Assembly: GCF_003574735.1 (NCBI RefSeq)
Contig: NZ_QORW01000029.1
Coordinates: 1 to 54,568 of the forward strand
Direction: 5' to 3'
DNA from: Dongia deserti
Lineage (GTDB): Bacteria; Pseudomonadota; Alphaproteobacteria; Dongiales; Dongiaceae
DNA length: 54,568 nucleotides
Both the position numbers and the translations under genes were made by a program. The first letter of the stretch is position 1, and the number at the start of each line of letters is the position of its first letter. The notes beneath the pieces were generated by a model, which saw only the letters and a list, made by a program, of their open reading frames with translations, made no database searches and was not told the DNA's origin. Below are positions 8,207-15,690 of this stretch, piece after piece.

Positions 8207-9946
8207 CTATGCCTGCTTGGCGAGCGCCTGCACGGTGCCGCGCTCTGCATCGCCGATATAGACGCCGAAGGTGTCCTCGGTCCGCTCATGCACGTAGCGC
8301 CGCAGCATGGAGCGGATCGCATCGTCGCGCAGGCCGGCCCACGGAATCTGGTCGAGCGGAATGACGCGCAGCCCGGCCGCTTGGGGCATAGGCGGTGTAA
8401 GCGCGCCGCGATAATAGACACTGACAGAGCCGGCGCCGCTGCGCGGATCTTCGAACACCGCGAACAGGAAGCCAAGCTGCGCCGAAACGCCGAGCCGGCG
8501 CAGCGTGCCGTTGAGGCTGCTGGGGTCGCTGCCCGGCTCCAGGCTGATACCCTCGGGCAGATCGAAGCGGTCGCCGTCCGCCAGGAACAGGATGCCGTCT
8601 TCGCTCTCCAGGATCGCGCCGACGCGCGGGCGCGCTGCCGCCAGTGCCGCTTGCGACAGGCCGAAGGTGACATAGGCGCCGCGGCAATAGCCGAGCGGAT
8701 TGGCGGGCGTATCGCCGAAATCCACCACGCGTCCGATCAGGATCGCATGGTCGCCGGCATCGACCAGGCTGTGCTTGCGGCAATCGAACCAGGCGGTCGC
8801 GCCGCTGATCACCGGATTGCCGTTGCCGGACACATGCCAGGACGCGCGCTCGAACTTGTCGGCCGCCTTGGACGCGAACAGGCCCGAGGTGTCGCGCTGA
8901 TGCTCCGCCAACACGCTGATGGCGAAGCTGTCCGCCTCGGAGAAAACCACGTAGCTGGACGCGCTCTTGGCGATGCAGACCAGGACCAGCGGCGGGTCGA
9001 GCGAGACCGACGTGAAGGAGTTGGCCGTGAAACCGCGCGGCCCGCCATCGCGCTGCTTGGTCGCCACTACCGTGACGCCAGTCGCGAAAGCGCCAAGGGC
9101 GCGACGGAGGGATCTGCTGTCGATCTCGGATGTGCTTGCCAGGAAGCCGAGCAGCCGCTTGTTCACCTCCTCCGGCGCAGTCAGCGACATCATGTGCCGC
9201 TCGCCGGATAGGACTTCACAGCGACCGTTCTGCGCTTCCGACGCCATGATGCGCGACATCTCGAGCGTCGAATTGGGATCGCCGTCGCCGGTCATGAACA
9301 GGCTCGGCGCACGCAATTGCGTGAGTCGCCCGCGATGCGCCCCATCCGCAGTGGCGAATAGACGATAGGTGCGCTGGTAGCCGCGCGGATCGACCGCGCT
9401 CAGCAAGCGCCGCGTGGTGGCCGCAGCGGCCGCCATCCGCTCCGGCACCGGGTCACCGAACCACCGTGCGATCGTTCCGTCGATGGTCTCCAGGTGCCCG
9501 CCTTTTTCCAGGACCGCCGCGCGTGTCTCCACCGCCGATCGCTGCTCTGCCGACCTGCAATAGACGGCGTTCAGCGCAGCGATGCTCAAGATGCGATCCG
9601 GATGGGACAGCGCAAATTCCAGCACCACCAGGGCGCCCATGGAGTGGCCGACCAAGTGCGCACACGCGATGCCCAGCCCGTCCAAGACGGCAAGCAGCTG
9701 GTCCGCATAGTCGGACAGGCGCGCGTCACGCGGCGGCAGGTCCGAACCGCCATGCCCCAGCATGTCATATGCAACGACATCATACCGCTGGCTCAGGGCC
9801 TCGATCTGCGGCCGCCAGATCTCGGCGGACATGCCGACGCCATGCACCAGAATCACCGGCTGGCCCTGGCCCGCGCGCAAGCCGGTGGTCGCGCCGGTCT
9901 CGCCATCGCGTAAGGCATGCCGAAAGCGGATCGGCTCAGACGGCAT
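8207..9946 (-). CDS. Three-part fusion: alpha/beta hydrolase + flavin reductase + Nudix-like domain
   Basis: A 579-residue protein. Residues 1-270 are an alpha/beta hydrolase with the oxyanion motif HGVGM, nucleophile Ser102 in GHSMG, probable acid Asp221 or Asp223 and His251 in GERHMMSL. Residues about 279-430 are an HpaC/RutF-like FMN reductase (RRALGAFATGVTVVAT, GFTANSFTSVSLDPPL, GDHAILIGRVVDF). Residues 440-579 start RPRVGAILE and contain ILFLADGDRFDLPEG, resembling a degenerate Nudix fold without a full Nudix box. In the Rut pathway the hydrolase (RutD) and flavin reductase (RutF) are separate proteins. The start at 9946 overlaps the upstream gene by 11 bases. The reading frame is continuous, so the fusion looks genuine. 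It probably supplies reduced FMN to the adjacent LLM enzyme and cleaves its product. Confidence 0.85.
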   Translation of the reverse strand: MPSEPIRFRHALRDGETGATTGLRAGQGQPVILVHGVGMSAEIWRPQIEALSQRYDVVAYDMLGHGGSDLPPRDARLSDYADQLLAVLDGLGIACAHLVGHSMGALVVLEFALSHPDRILSIAALNAVYCRSAEQRSAVETRAAVLEKGGHLETIDGTIARWFGDPVPERMAAAAATTRRLLSAVDPRGYQRTYRLFATADGAHRGRLTQLRAPSLFMTGDGDPNSTLEMSRIMASEAQNGRCEVLSGERHMMSLTAPEEVNKRLLGFLASTSEIDSRSLRRALGAFATGVTVVATKQRDGGPRGFTANSFTSVSLDPPLVLVCIAKSASSYVVFSEADSFAISVLAEHQRDTSGLFASKAADKFERASWHVSGNGNPVISGATAWFDCRKHSLVDAGDHAILIGRVVDFGDTPANPLGYCRGAYVTFGLSQAALAAARPRVGAILESEDGILFLADGDRFDLPEGISLEPGSDPSSLNGTLRRLGVSAQLGFLFAVFEDPRSGAGSVSVYYRGALTPPMPQAAGLRVIPLDQIPWAGLRDDAIRSMLRRYVHERTEDTFGVYIGDAERGTVQALAKQA

Positions 9947-10523
9947 TGCCGCCCAGCTCCTTCAAGTCCTGGTAACGGTCGCCGATGCGATGGTGCGGCC
10001 GCCCGCCGATCGAGGCGCCGAGCGCGACCACGATCTCGTCCGGCGTCGGAGCGTCGAGGATCGAGAACTGCACCGTGAGATAGTGCGAGCGCATGCTCTC
10101 GTCGTGCTTGTGCATCAGCGGAATGACGATCGGGCAGTCGGGTCCGCCGCGCGTGTTGGTGAAGCTGAGATAGCTCTTCGCGCCCACCGCCTTGCGATAG
10201 TGGTTGCCGAAGCGCAGCGTGTGGATGAGCGCCGAGGCATGCTCGACCTCGCCCGCCGTCCCGACCACTGCCGCCTTGCCATAAGCCTCGACCGCGTCGC
10301 CCGACCCGGCCAGCTCGAGGATGCGCGCCGTGAGGAGCTCGCCTAGCACTGGCGCGATCGCATGGATCTCTGGCTTTAAATCATCGACGAAGCCGTGCCC
10401 GGCCCAGGGGTTGGCGAGAACGGCGCAAACGCCGAACAGCTGCAAGGGCTTGGGCGCCACCCGCTCGCCCTCGATCAGGGTCTCTTCCTTGTAGGTAACG
10501 ATCTTGCGGATCTTCGCGTCCAT
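9936..10523 (-). CDS. AA_synth / DUF1185 family protein
   Basis: A 195-residue protein with the family features: MDAKIRKIVTYKEETLIEGE at the start, VLANPWAGHGFVDDL, an AVEAYGKAAVVGTAGEVEHA core and HKHDESMRSHYLTVQFSI. The family is annotated as amino acid synthesis; known structures show a variant of the chorismate-mutase-like fold, and no reaction is established. It is the first gene of the leftward operon, 88 bases from the divergent GntR gene, and overlaps the fusion gene by 11 bases. Its position at the head of an oxygenase/hydrolase operon suggests it acts directly on the ring or amide substrate or its first product. That function is inference only. Confidence 0.82.
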   Translation of the reverse strand: MDAKIRKIVTYKEETLIEGERVAPKPLQLFGVCAVLANPWAGHGFVDDLKPEIHAIAPVLGELLTARILELAGSGDAVEAYGKAAVVGTAGEVEHASALIHTLRFGNHYRKAVGAKSYLSFTNTRGGPDCPIVIPLMHKHDESMRSHYLTVQFSILDAPTPDEIVVALGASIGGRPHHRIGDRYQDLKELGGNAV

Positions 10524-10556
10524 CGCGCCTCGCTCCGGCTTCTTGCGTTTTCGGTA

Positions 10557-10572
10557 TTATGGTATACCATAA
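10557..10572. promoter_or_regulatory. GntR operator: perfect 16-nt palindrome
   Basis: TTATGGTATACCATAA is a perfect inverted repeat in the 87-base spacer between the operon head (start 10523, leftward) and the GntR gene (start 10611, rightward). The core GGTATACC matches the style of operators bound by FCD-type GntR regulators. It lies 34 bases upstream of the leftward start and 39 bases upstream of the rightward start, so it can repress both promoters. Regulation by the adjacent GntR is inference. Confidence 0.82.
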
Positions 10573-10610
10573 GATCGGCAGTCAAGAAGATCTTGCGTAT
10601 AGGCGAGTCG

Positions 10611-11369
10611 ATGGGTCCTATTCCGGGCATGGTGATGAGCGACGAATTGGCGGCCGAACCGGATGAGCTGCGCGTTGAGCGCAGCGCGAAGACCCTGCGC
10701 GGCTTGGCGCTGGAAAAAATGCGCGATGCCATCCTCGAATTCCGGTTGCGGCCGGGAGAGCGACTGGTCGAGCGCACCTTGTGCGAGCGCCTCGGCGTCA
10801 GCCGGACCGTGGTGCGCGAGGTGTTGCGCCACCTGGAGGCCGAAGGCCTGGTGGAATCCATCCCGCAGCAGGGGCCGGCGGTGGCGCGGCCGGATCCCGC
10901 CAAGGCCGACCAGATTTACGAGTTGCGCGGCCTGTTGGAAGCCGAGGCCGCGCGCGCCTGCGCGGAGCGGGCGACGCCGGCCGATGTGAAACGCCTCGCC
11001 GCCGCCATCGACCGGATCGAGCAGGCCTTCGCCCAGCACAGCCCGCGCGACGTGATCAAGATGACGACTGCCTTCTACGAGATCCTATTCGCGTGCGCCG
11101 GCAAGCAGGTGGCGTGGGACGTGGTGCAGTCGCTCAACGCGCGGATCAACCACCTGCGCGCCATGACGATCTCCACGCCCGGCCGCGCTAAGGCCGCAAT
11201 CGGCGAGATGCATCGCATCCTAGATGCGATTCGCAAGCGAGATGTCGACGGCGCCTACCGCGCCAGCGTCGACCATGTGCAGACGGTGGCTGAGCTCGCG
11301 CGGAACGCACTCCTGAGCAACCGTGGCAGCGCCTCACCGGAGCAGCAAAGTGCGGCTCGCGCCAAATAA
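10611..11369 (+). CDS. GntR-family regulator, FadR/FCD subfamily
   Basis: A 252-residue repressor. The winged helix-turn-helix covers about residues 20-90 (LALEKMRDAILEFRLRPGERL, then ERLGVSRTVVREVLRHLEAEGLV). An all-helical FCD ligand domain follows, starting at IYELRGLLEAEAARACAE and carrying the helix GEMHRILDAIRKRD with the metal-binding-type histidine. The ATG at 10611 is chosen because it lies just after the palindromic operator; upstream in-frame sequence is the shadow of the divergent gene. Starts at 10632 or 10638 remain possible. It most likely represses the nine-gene catabolic operon and itself until an organic-acid metabolite of the pathway binds. Confidence 0.9.
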   Translation: MGPIPGMVMSDELAAEPDELRVERSAKTLRGLALEKMRDAILEFRLRPGERLVERTLCERLGVSRTVVREVLRHLEAEGLVESIPQQGPAVARPDPAKADQIYELRGLLEAEAARACAERATPADVKRLAAAIDRIEQAFAQHSPRDVIKMTTAFYEILFACAGKQVAWDVVQSLNARINHLRAMTISTPGRAKAAIGEMHRILDAIRKRDVDGAYRASVDHVQTVAELARNALLSNRGSASPEQQSAARAK

Positions 11370-11568
11370 GGCTGCAGCTTGCCGGAGGTGCAGCGGTACC
11401 ATTGAGCAGCGCTGGCGGACTTGGCGCACACAACGGTACGAGTGCGACACCGGCCAAGCGGGAGGCGATGGTGTCGGCCGATCTACATCTCCTTAAGCGC
11501 GGCGGCATGGCTTCCCAAGAGACCATCCATGCTGACCCTCGAGGGCAAGGCCACTCAAAACCCTCTCG

Positions 11569-11973
11569 TCACCTCGTAACGGTGCCTTCAAAGCGACCCG
11601 TGGCGTCACGATCGCGGTCGTATCGCCTCGTGAGAGGAAACGGTGGCAACCAGGACTCGCGACGGATAATCCAGCTTTCGTAGGTCGGCATCAGTTGGTC
11701 AGGGGCATCCAGGGATCCTAGGTTCACTTCGATCTCGTCTGCGCTGCGTGCGAAAATGGACGAGCCGCAGCGGGGACAGAAAAACCGCCCGGCGTAGTCG
11801 CGTGTTTCGCCATCGATCATCACCGCATCCTGAGGGAATATCGCGGACGCGTGAAAAAGGGCCCCATGATGCTTGCGACAGTCGAGACAGTGACAAAGGC
11901 CGACCCGGTATGGGAGTCCCGACGCCACAATTCGGACATTGCCGCACAGGCAACCGCCGGTGAATCGGTCCAT
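11569..11973 (-). CDS. GFA-family zinc protein (glutathione-dependent formaldehyde-activating-like)
   Basis: A 134-residue protein with the GFA/CENP-V zinc pattern: Cys8 and Cys10 in GGCLCGNVR, Cys27/29/32 in LCHCLDCRK, and Cys66/69 in FFCPRCGSSIF. The founding member (Gfa) was proposed to speed the reaction of glutathione with formaldehyde, but most relatives have no proven activity. It is a single gene between the GntR gene and an NAD(P)-binding protein, facing the former. A formate dehydrogenase lies 1.5 kb away, which gives only weak support for a formaldehyde-related role. The family is clear; the function is unproven. Confidence 0.85.
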   Translation of the reverse strand: MDRFTGGCLCGNVRIVASGLPYRVGLCHCLDCRKHHGALFHASAIFPQDAVMIDGETRDYAGRFFCPRCGSSIFARSADEIEVNLGSLDAPDQLMPTYESWIIRRESWLPPFPLTRRYDRDRDATGRFEGTVTR

Positions 11974-12442
11974 GCTGCGTCTCCTCTGAAATCAAGAGGT
12001 CGGCATGCCTACAACGAACAGCACTGTCATTCAACTGCCCGCTGCGGCAACAATCGTGGACCAGGAACGATGATGGTCTGGCTCGCAGAGGCATGAACCG
12101 AAGGGCTAGGCGCTCGCGCTCAGACCCTGCCTGCCTCATTCCAGTGTTGAGAGAGCAGTGATTTCAACCCGTGCAGACAAGCGCTTGTCCAAGACCCTCA
12201 TGTCGAGCGGCTAAGGGCACCGATGACGGCTCATCGCACGGTGCAAAAGCTTGCGCTAAAGGCATGCCGCGGGACCAGTTGCGCGGACGCATTTGACCTG
12301 GGCCAACACCGTCTTGAATGGTGCGCTTCTCATCGGAACTCGACGCCATGAGTGCCGTTATCGAAGCGTCGATCCAGCAGGATTGCCGAGCGCTTCTCAG
12401 TCGGTGCCAGGACCGTTTGTTCAAAATGCCACTGGCAATGCC
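11974..12442. other. 469-base intergenic region, possible gene remnant
   Basis: No convincing gene spans this gap between the divergent GFA-family and NAD(P)-binding genes. The only item of note is a 32-codon frame at 12348-12446, listed separately. Longer frames on either strand have atypical residue composition and look like chance. No strong terminator or tandem repeat was seen. Confidence 0.45.
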
Positions 12443-12446
12443 ATGA
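12348..12446 (+). other. Short ORF overlapping the next gene start (possible remnant or leader)
   Basis: A 32-codon frame (MSAVIEASIQQDCRALLSRC...) begins at an ATG with a weak GGAA nine bases upstream, and its TGA overlaps the ATG of the NAD(P)-binding gene in ATGA fashion. The first 20 residues look like the opening helix of a SnoaL/NTF2-like protein, after which the frame ends. It may be a truncated gene or a coupled leader ORF, or it may be chance. Low confidence. Confidence 0.25.
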
Positions 12447-13369
12447 CCATGATTACGGTGTTCGGCGGCACGGGGTTCCTGGGCCGACGGCTCGCATTGC
12501 GCCTCGCCGCTGAAGGGGCGAGTGTGCGCGCTGCTGTCCGGCATCCCCATTCGGCGCGGAACGCCCTGCGCACGGCGGAATTGAACCAGATCGCATTATT
12601 CGGTGCTGATGTGCGTGACCAAGCCTCGGTCGCCGCAGCCGTCGCCGGAGCTGACGGTGTCGTCAACGCGGTCTCGGCCTATGTCGAGAAGGGCGATGTG
12701 ACCTTCGAGGCCGTGCACGAGCAAGGGGCCGAGACGGTCGCGCGCGAGGCCGCCTCGGCCGGAGTGGCTCGCCTCGTGCTCGTCTCCGGGATCGGAGCAG
12801 ATCCCAGGTCGGAGTCTCCTTACATCCGCGCGCGCGGGCGTGGCGAACTGCTGGTCCAGCAGGCGTTCCCGGGCGCCACCGTCGTCCGCCCAGGCACCAT
12901 GTTCGGCCCTGGCGACGCCTTGTTCGGGACGCTCGCCGACCTTGCCCGGCTCCTCCCGGTGCTGCCGCTGATCGGCGGTGGCCGCACCCGCTTGCAACCT
13001 GTCTATGTGGAGGACGTGGCGGAGGCCATCACGCGCATGCTCGCCGACCCAGGGACCGCCGGCCGCACCTTTGAACTCGCCGGCCCTGGGGTGCACACGA
13101 TGCGTCAGCTGGTCACGATCACGATGCGCCTTATCGGCAGACGGCGACTGCTCGTGCCGCTCCCCTTCGCGATTGCGACGGTCCAAGCGCGGCTGTTCGA
13201 ATTTCTGTCGAGCCCGCCGCTCACCACCAGCCAGGTTGACCTTCTCAGGACGGACAACGTGGCGAGCGGACTCCTGCCGGGTTTCGGGGAACTCGGCATC
13301 GAGCCGAAGGCGGTCGAAGACGTCGTACCGACCTATATTGGCAGGTCGCACGTGCCGGGGTCACACTGA
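12443..13369 (+). CDS. NAD(P)-binding protein, atypical SDR (NDUFA9-like)
   Basis: A 308-residue Rossmann protein beginning MTMITVFGGTGFLGRRLALRL, with the GGTGFLG dinucleotide motif at residues 8-14. It continues with VVRPGTMFGPGDALF and YVEDVAEAITRML, features of the complex-I NDUFA9-like atypical short-chain dehydrogenase group (usual length about 300-320). In this group the catalytic Tyr-x3-Lys is often absent and the protein may be a structural or assembly factor, or a sugar or quinone reductase. The start at 12443 is chosen because it places the Rossmann strand at the amino end; ATG 12449 is an alternative. It appears monocistronic. Confidence 0.82.
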   Translation: MTMITVFGGTGFLGRRLALRLAAEGASVRAAVRHPHSARNALRTAELNQIALFGADVRDQASVAAAVAGADGVVNAVSAYVEKGDVTFEAVHEQGAETVAREAASAGVARLVLVSGIGADPRSESPYIRARGRGELLVQQAFPGATVVRPGTMFGPGDALFGTLADLARLLPVLPLIGGGRTRLQPVYVEDVAEAITRMLADPGTAGRTFELAGPGVHTMRQLVTITMRLIGRRRLLVPLPFAIATVQARLFEFLSSPPLTTSQVDLLRTDNVASGLLPGFGELGIEPKAVEDVVPTYIGRSHVPGSH

Positions 13370-13501
13370 GCCCCCTTGCTGTCGTAGATCCACCTAACGC
13401 GCCGCTGCGGCGCATCCCACGACCCACGGCTACTGCTGTTGGCGCCTTCGTTGCGGCGTCGATGGTGGTCGCCCTGCTGATGGCCCGAGCGGGTATCTTT
13501 T

Positions 13502-14704
13502 TCACATCCTCTTGAACTTGGCTGCCTCCTCTGAGCCGCCGGTGGCATTGCCGGCGCTATAGGAATGGGCCCCAGCTCCAGCGAGCTTGCCGCGGTCAAC
13601 GATCAGGTATTCCTCCCGGATCGGCCGCTGCTCGAACCAGCATTCGAGGATTTCCCGAACGCCGGCCGCGTAGCGTGCCTGGGCGGACAGCGACGATCCC
13701 GAGGTATGCGGCGTCATGCCGTGATATGGCATCGTCCGCCAGGGGTGATCTCGTGGCGCCGGCTGGGGGAACCAGACGTCGCCAGCATAGCCGGCAAGCT
13801 GGCCGCTCTGAAGCGCGGCGGCTATAGCATCGCGATTGCAGATCTTGCCCCGCGCGGTGTTCACGAGATACGCGCCGCGCTTCATCCTGGCGATCATCGC
13901 CGCGTCGAACAGGTTCTCGGTTTCCGGATGGAGCGGGCAGTTGATGGTGACCACATCGCAGGCCGGAACCATGTCCGCCGCAGCCGGATGGAAGGTGAGG
14001 CCGAGCTCCTTCTCGACACTCTTCGGCAGTCGGTGCCGATCGGTGTAGTGCAGCTTCACATCAAACGGCTTCAACCGGCGGAGCACCGCGAGGCCGATCC
14101 GCCCCGCCCCGACGGTGCCGACATGCATTCCCTCAAGGTCGTAGGACCGGGCGACGCAGTCGGCGATGTTCCAGCCGCCCTTCACCACCCACTGGTAGGA
14201 GGGAAGATAGTTCCTGACGAGGCCGAGAATCATCATGACCACATGCTCGGACACGCTGATCGAGTTGCAGTAACTGACTTCGGTGACGGTGACGCCACGC
14301 TCCATGGCGGCTGCGAGATCGACATGGTCCGAGCCGACTCCCGCGGTTATCGCAAGCTTCAGCTTTGGCGCCTTGGCGATGCGCTCCCGCGTCAGATAGG
14401 CGGGCCAGAAAGGCTGCGATATGACGATGTCGGCGTCGGGCAGCTCGCGCTCGAAGACGGAGTTCGGGCCGTCCTTGTCGGAGGTCACGACCAACGCATG
14501 GCCCTGCTCCTCGAGATATTTCCCCAGGCCAAGTTCGCCGGAAACGGTGCCAAGCAGTTCGCCAGGATGGAAATCGATCGCCTTCGGAGTGGGCAGCGTC
14601 TGTCCGCCCGGGTAGCGGTCGAGCTTGGGGATGCCGTCCCGTGCATAGGACTTGGGATGACCATCCACGGGATCGTCGTAGAGAACACATAACACCTTTG
14701 CCAT
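13502..14704 (-). CDS. fdh: NAD-dependent formate dehydrogenase (metal-free)
   Basis: A 400-residue D-2-hydroxyacid-dehydrogenase-type enzyme, the same length as the well-studied Pseudomonas enzyme. It oxidises formate to CO2 with NAD. Key residues are present: Pro98-Phe99 (SQPFWPAYL), Asn147 (SYCNSIS), Rossmann motif GAGRIG (199-204), Asp222 in YTDRHR giving NAD preference, Arg285 (TARGK), Gln314 and His333 (TPHTSG). The ATG at 14704 has a strong GGGAGGA site. It needs no molybdenum or iron-sulfur cluster. It lies 178 bases downstream of sufT on the same strand, so it may be read partly with the SUF operon, although a separate promoter in that gap is more likely. It probably recovers NADH from formate produced in C1 or oxalate metabolism. 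Confidence 0.95.
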   Translation of the reverse strand: MAKVLCVLYDDPVDGHPKSYARDGIPKLDRYPGGQTLPTPKAIDFHPGELLGTVSGELGLGKYLEEQGHALVVTSDKDGPNSVFERELPDADIVISQPFWPAYLTRERIAKAPKLKLAITAGVGSDHVDLAAAMERGVTVTEVSYCNSISVSEHVVMMILGLVRNYLPSYQWVVKGGWNIADCVARSYDLEGMHVGTVGAGRIGLAVLRRLKPFDVKLHYTDRHRLPKSVEKELGLTFHPAAADMVPACDVVTINCPLHPETENLFDAAMIARMKRGAYLVNTARGKICNRDAIAAALQSGQLAGYAGDVWFPQPAPRDHPWRTMPYHGMTPHTSGSSLSAQARYAAGVREILECWFEQRPIREEYLIVDRGKLAGAGAHSYSAGNATGGSEEAAKFKRM

Positions 14705-14881
14705 GGCATTCCTCCCTACGTGTCTTCAAAGGTTTTCGCTCAGTCTCCCTTCGTTGCTGCGATCGCTGGTCTTTGACGGAGGGCTCACCTTCGCAAACTT
14801 CGCGATCGGCCAGTGATAGAGCTCAGTCTCATCCGCCAACATCATCCAGGACGATATATTGCGGTTGCGACCATTGCTGCC

Positions 14882-15235
14882 TCACACGAGGCCAAGTTCG
14901 AGCCGCGCCGCTTCCGACATGCGCGACTTATCCCAAGGCGGGTCCCACACGAGTTCGACGTTGACGCTGGTGACACCGTCCACCGCAGAGACCTTCGCCT
15001 CCACTTCCGCGGGCATCATGCCCGCGGCTGGGCAATTCGGTGTCGTCAGAGTCATCTTGAGGTCGACCACGCCCTGGTCGGTGACACCAAGTTCGTAGAT
15101 CAGCCCCAGTTCGTAGATGTTGACCGGAATCTCCGGATCATAAACCGTATGCAGCACTGCCTCGACCCGCTCGCGCAGGGTCGGCTCGGACGCCAAACCC
15201 GCTTCGTAGTTCTTTTTGTCATCCGCCGACGTCAT
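14882..15235 (-). CDS. sufT: SUF-associated MIP18/DUF59 protein SufT
   Basis: A 117-residue DUF59 protein with VLHTVYDPEIPVNIYELGLIY, the defining DPEIPVN motif at about residues 33-39, and TLTTPNCPAAGMMP carrying the conserved Cys. SufT helps insert or mature Fe-S clusters, particularly under high demand. The start at 15235 overlaps the sufU stop by four bases (ATGA), which rejects the longer upstream frame. It is the last gene of the suf operon. The family call is strong. Confidence 0.92.
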   Translation of the reverse strand: MTSADDKKNYEAGLASEPTLRERVEAVLHTVYDPEIPVNIYELGLIYELGVTDQGVVDLKMTLTTPNCPAAGMMPAEVEAKVSAVDGVTSVNVELVWDPPWDKSRMSEAARLELGLV

Positions 15236-15690
15236 TCTGTTTTCACCGGCTCTGAGACATGGTCCAGGGCTGCGACCAGCGTATGCCACGGCAAGGTCGC
15301 GCACTTGACGCGCACGGGAAACTCACGCACCCCGGCGAAGACGGCGAGCTTGTCCAGTTCGGCGAGCGCACTCAGGGCGGCACCCTCATCCGTCACAGTG
15401 AGCCCCGCATGAAATTCTTCGAACATCGCGCGGACCTCAACCTCGGTCTTGCCCATGATCGCCTCGGTCATCAGTGAGGCCGATGCCATCGAGATGGCGC
15501 AGCCGCCGCCTTCGAACCGCACATCCGCAACCCGACCATCCGCGATCGTGAGGGTCACCGTCACCTTGTCGCCGCACAGCGGGTTATGGCCGGCCGCGCG
15601 ATGGCTGGGTCCGTGAATCGCGCCGAAATTCCGGGGCCGCCTGGCATGGTCCAGGACGACTTCCTGGTAAAGGTCACGGAGCTCGTTCAT
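15232..15690 (-). CDS. sufU: SufU-type sulfur transfer / scaffold protein
   Basis: A 152-residue IscU-fold protein. Conserved Cys39 (NPLCGD), Asp41, Cys64 (GGGCAISMASASLMTEA) and Cys130 (VKCATLPWH) form the zinc/sulfur site. The insertion of about 20 residues before the last Cys (around GLTVTDEGAALSALAEL) distinguishes SufU from IscU. In Bacillus it accepts persulfide sulfur from SufS. It starts in a four-base overlap with sufS, consistent with the SufS-SufU partnership. The SUF operon here contains SufU but no SufE or SufA, an arrangement better known from Gram-positive bacteria. Confidence 0.92.
   Translation of the reverse strand: MNELRDLYQEVVLDHARRPRNFGAIHGPSHRAAGHNPLCGDKVTVTLTIADGRVADVRFEGGGCAISMASASLMTEAIMGKTEVEVRAMFEEFHAGLTVTDEGAALSALAELDKLAVFAGVREFPVRVKCATLPWHTLVAALDHVSEPVKTE

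Noticed and set aside
9936-10523. Reading the DUF1185 operon as a canonical rut operon
   Set aside because: RutB isochorismatase and RutC RidA-type genes are missing and DUF1185 is not a Rut component, so only an analogy is claimed.
12164-12550. Long minus-strand ORF upstream of the NAD(P)-binding gene
   Set aside because: Residue composition is atypical, it overlaps the start of a clear Rossmann gene, and no family pattern is visible.
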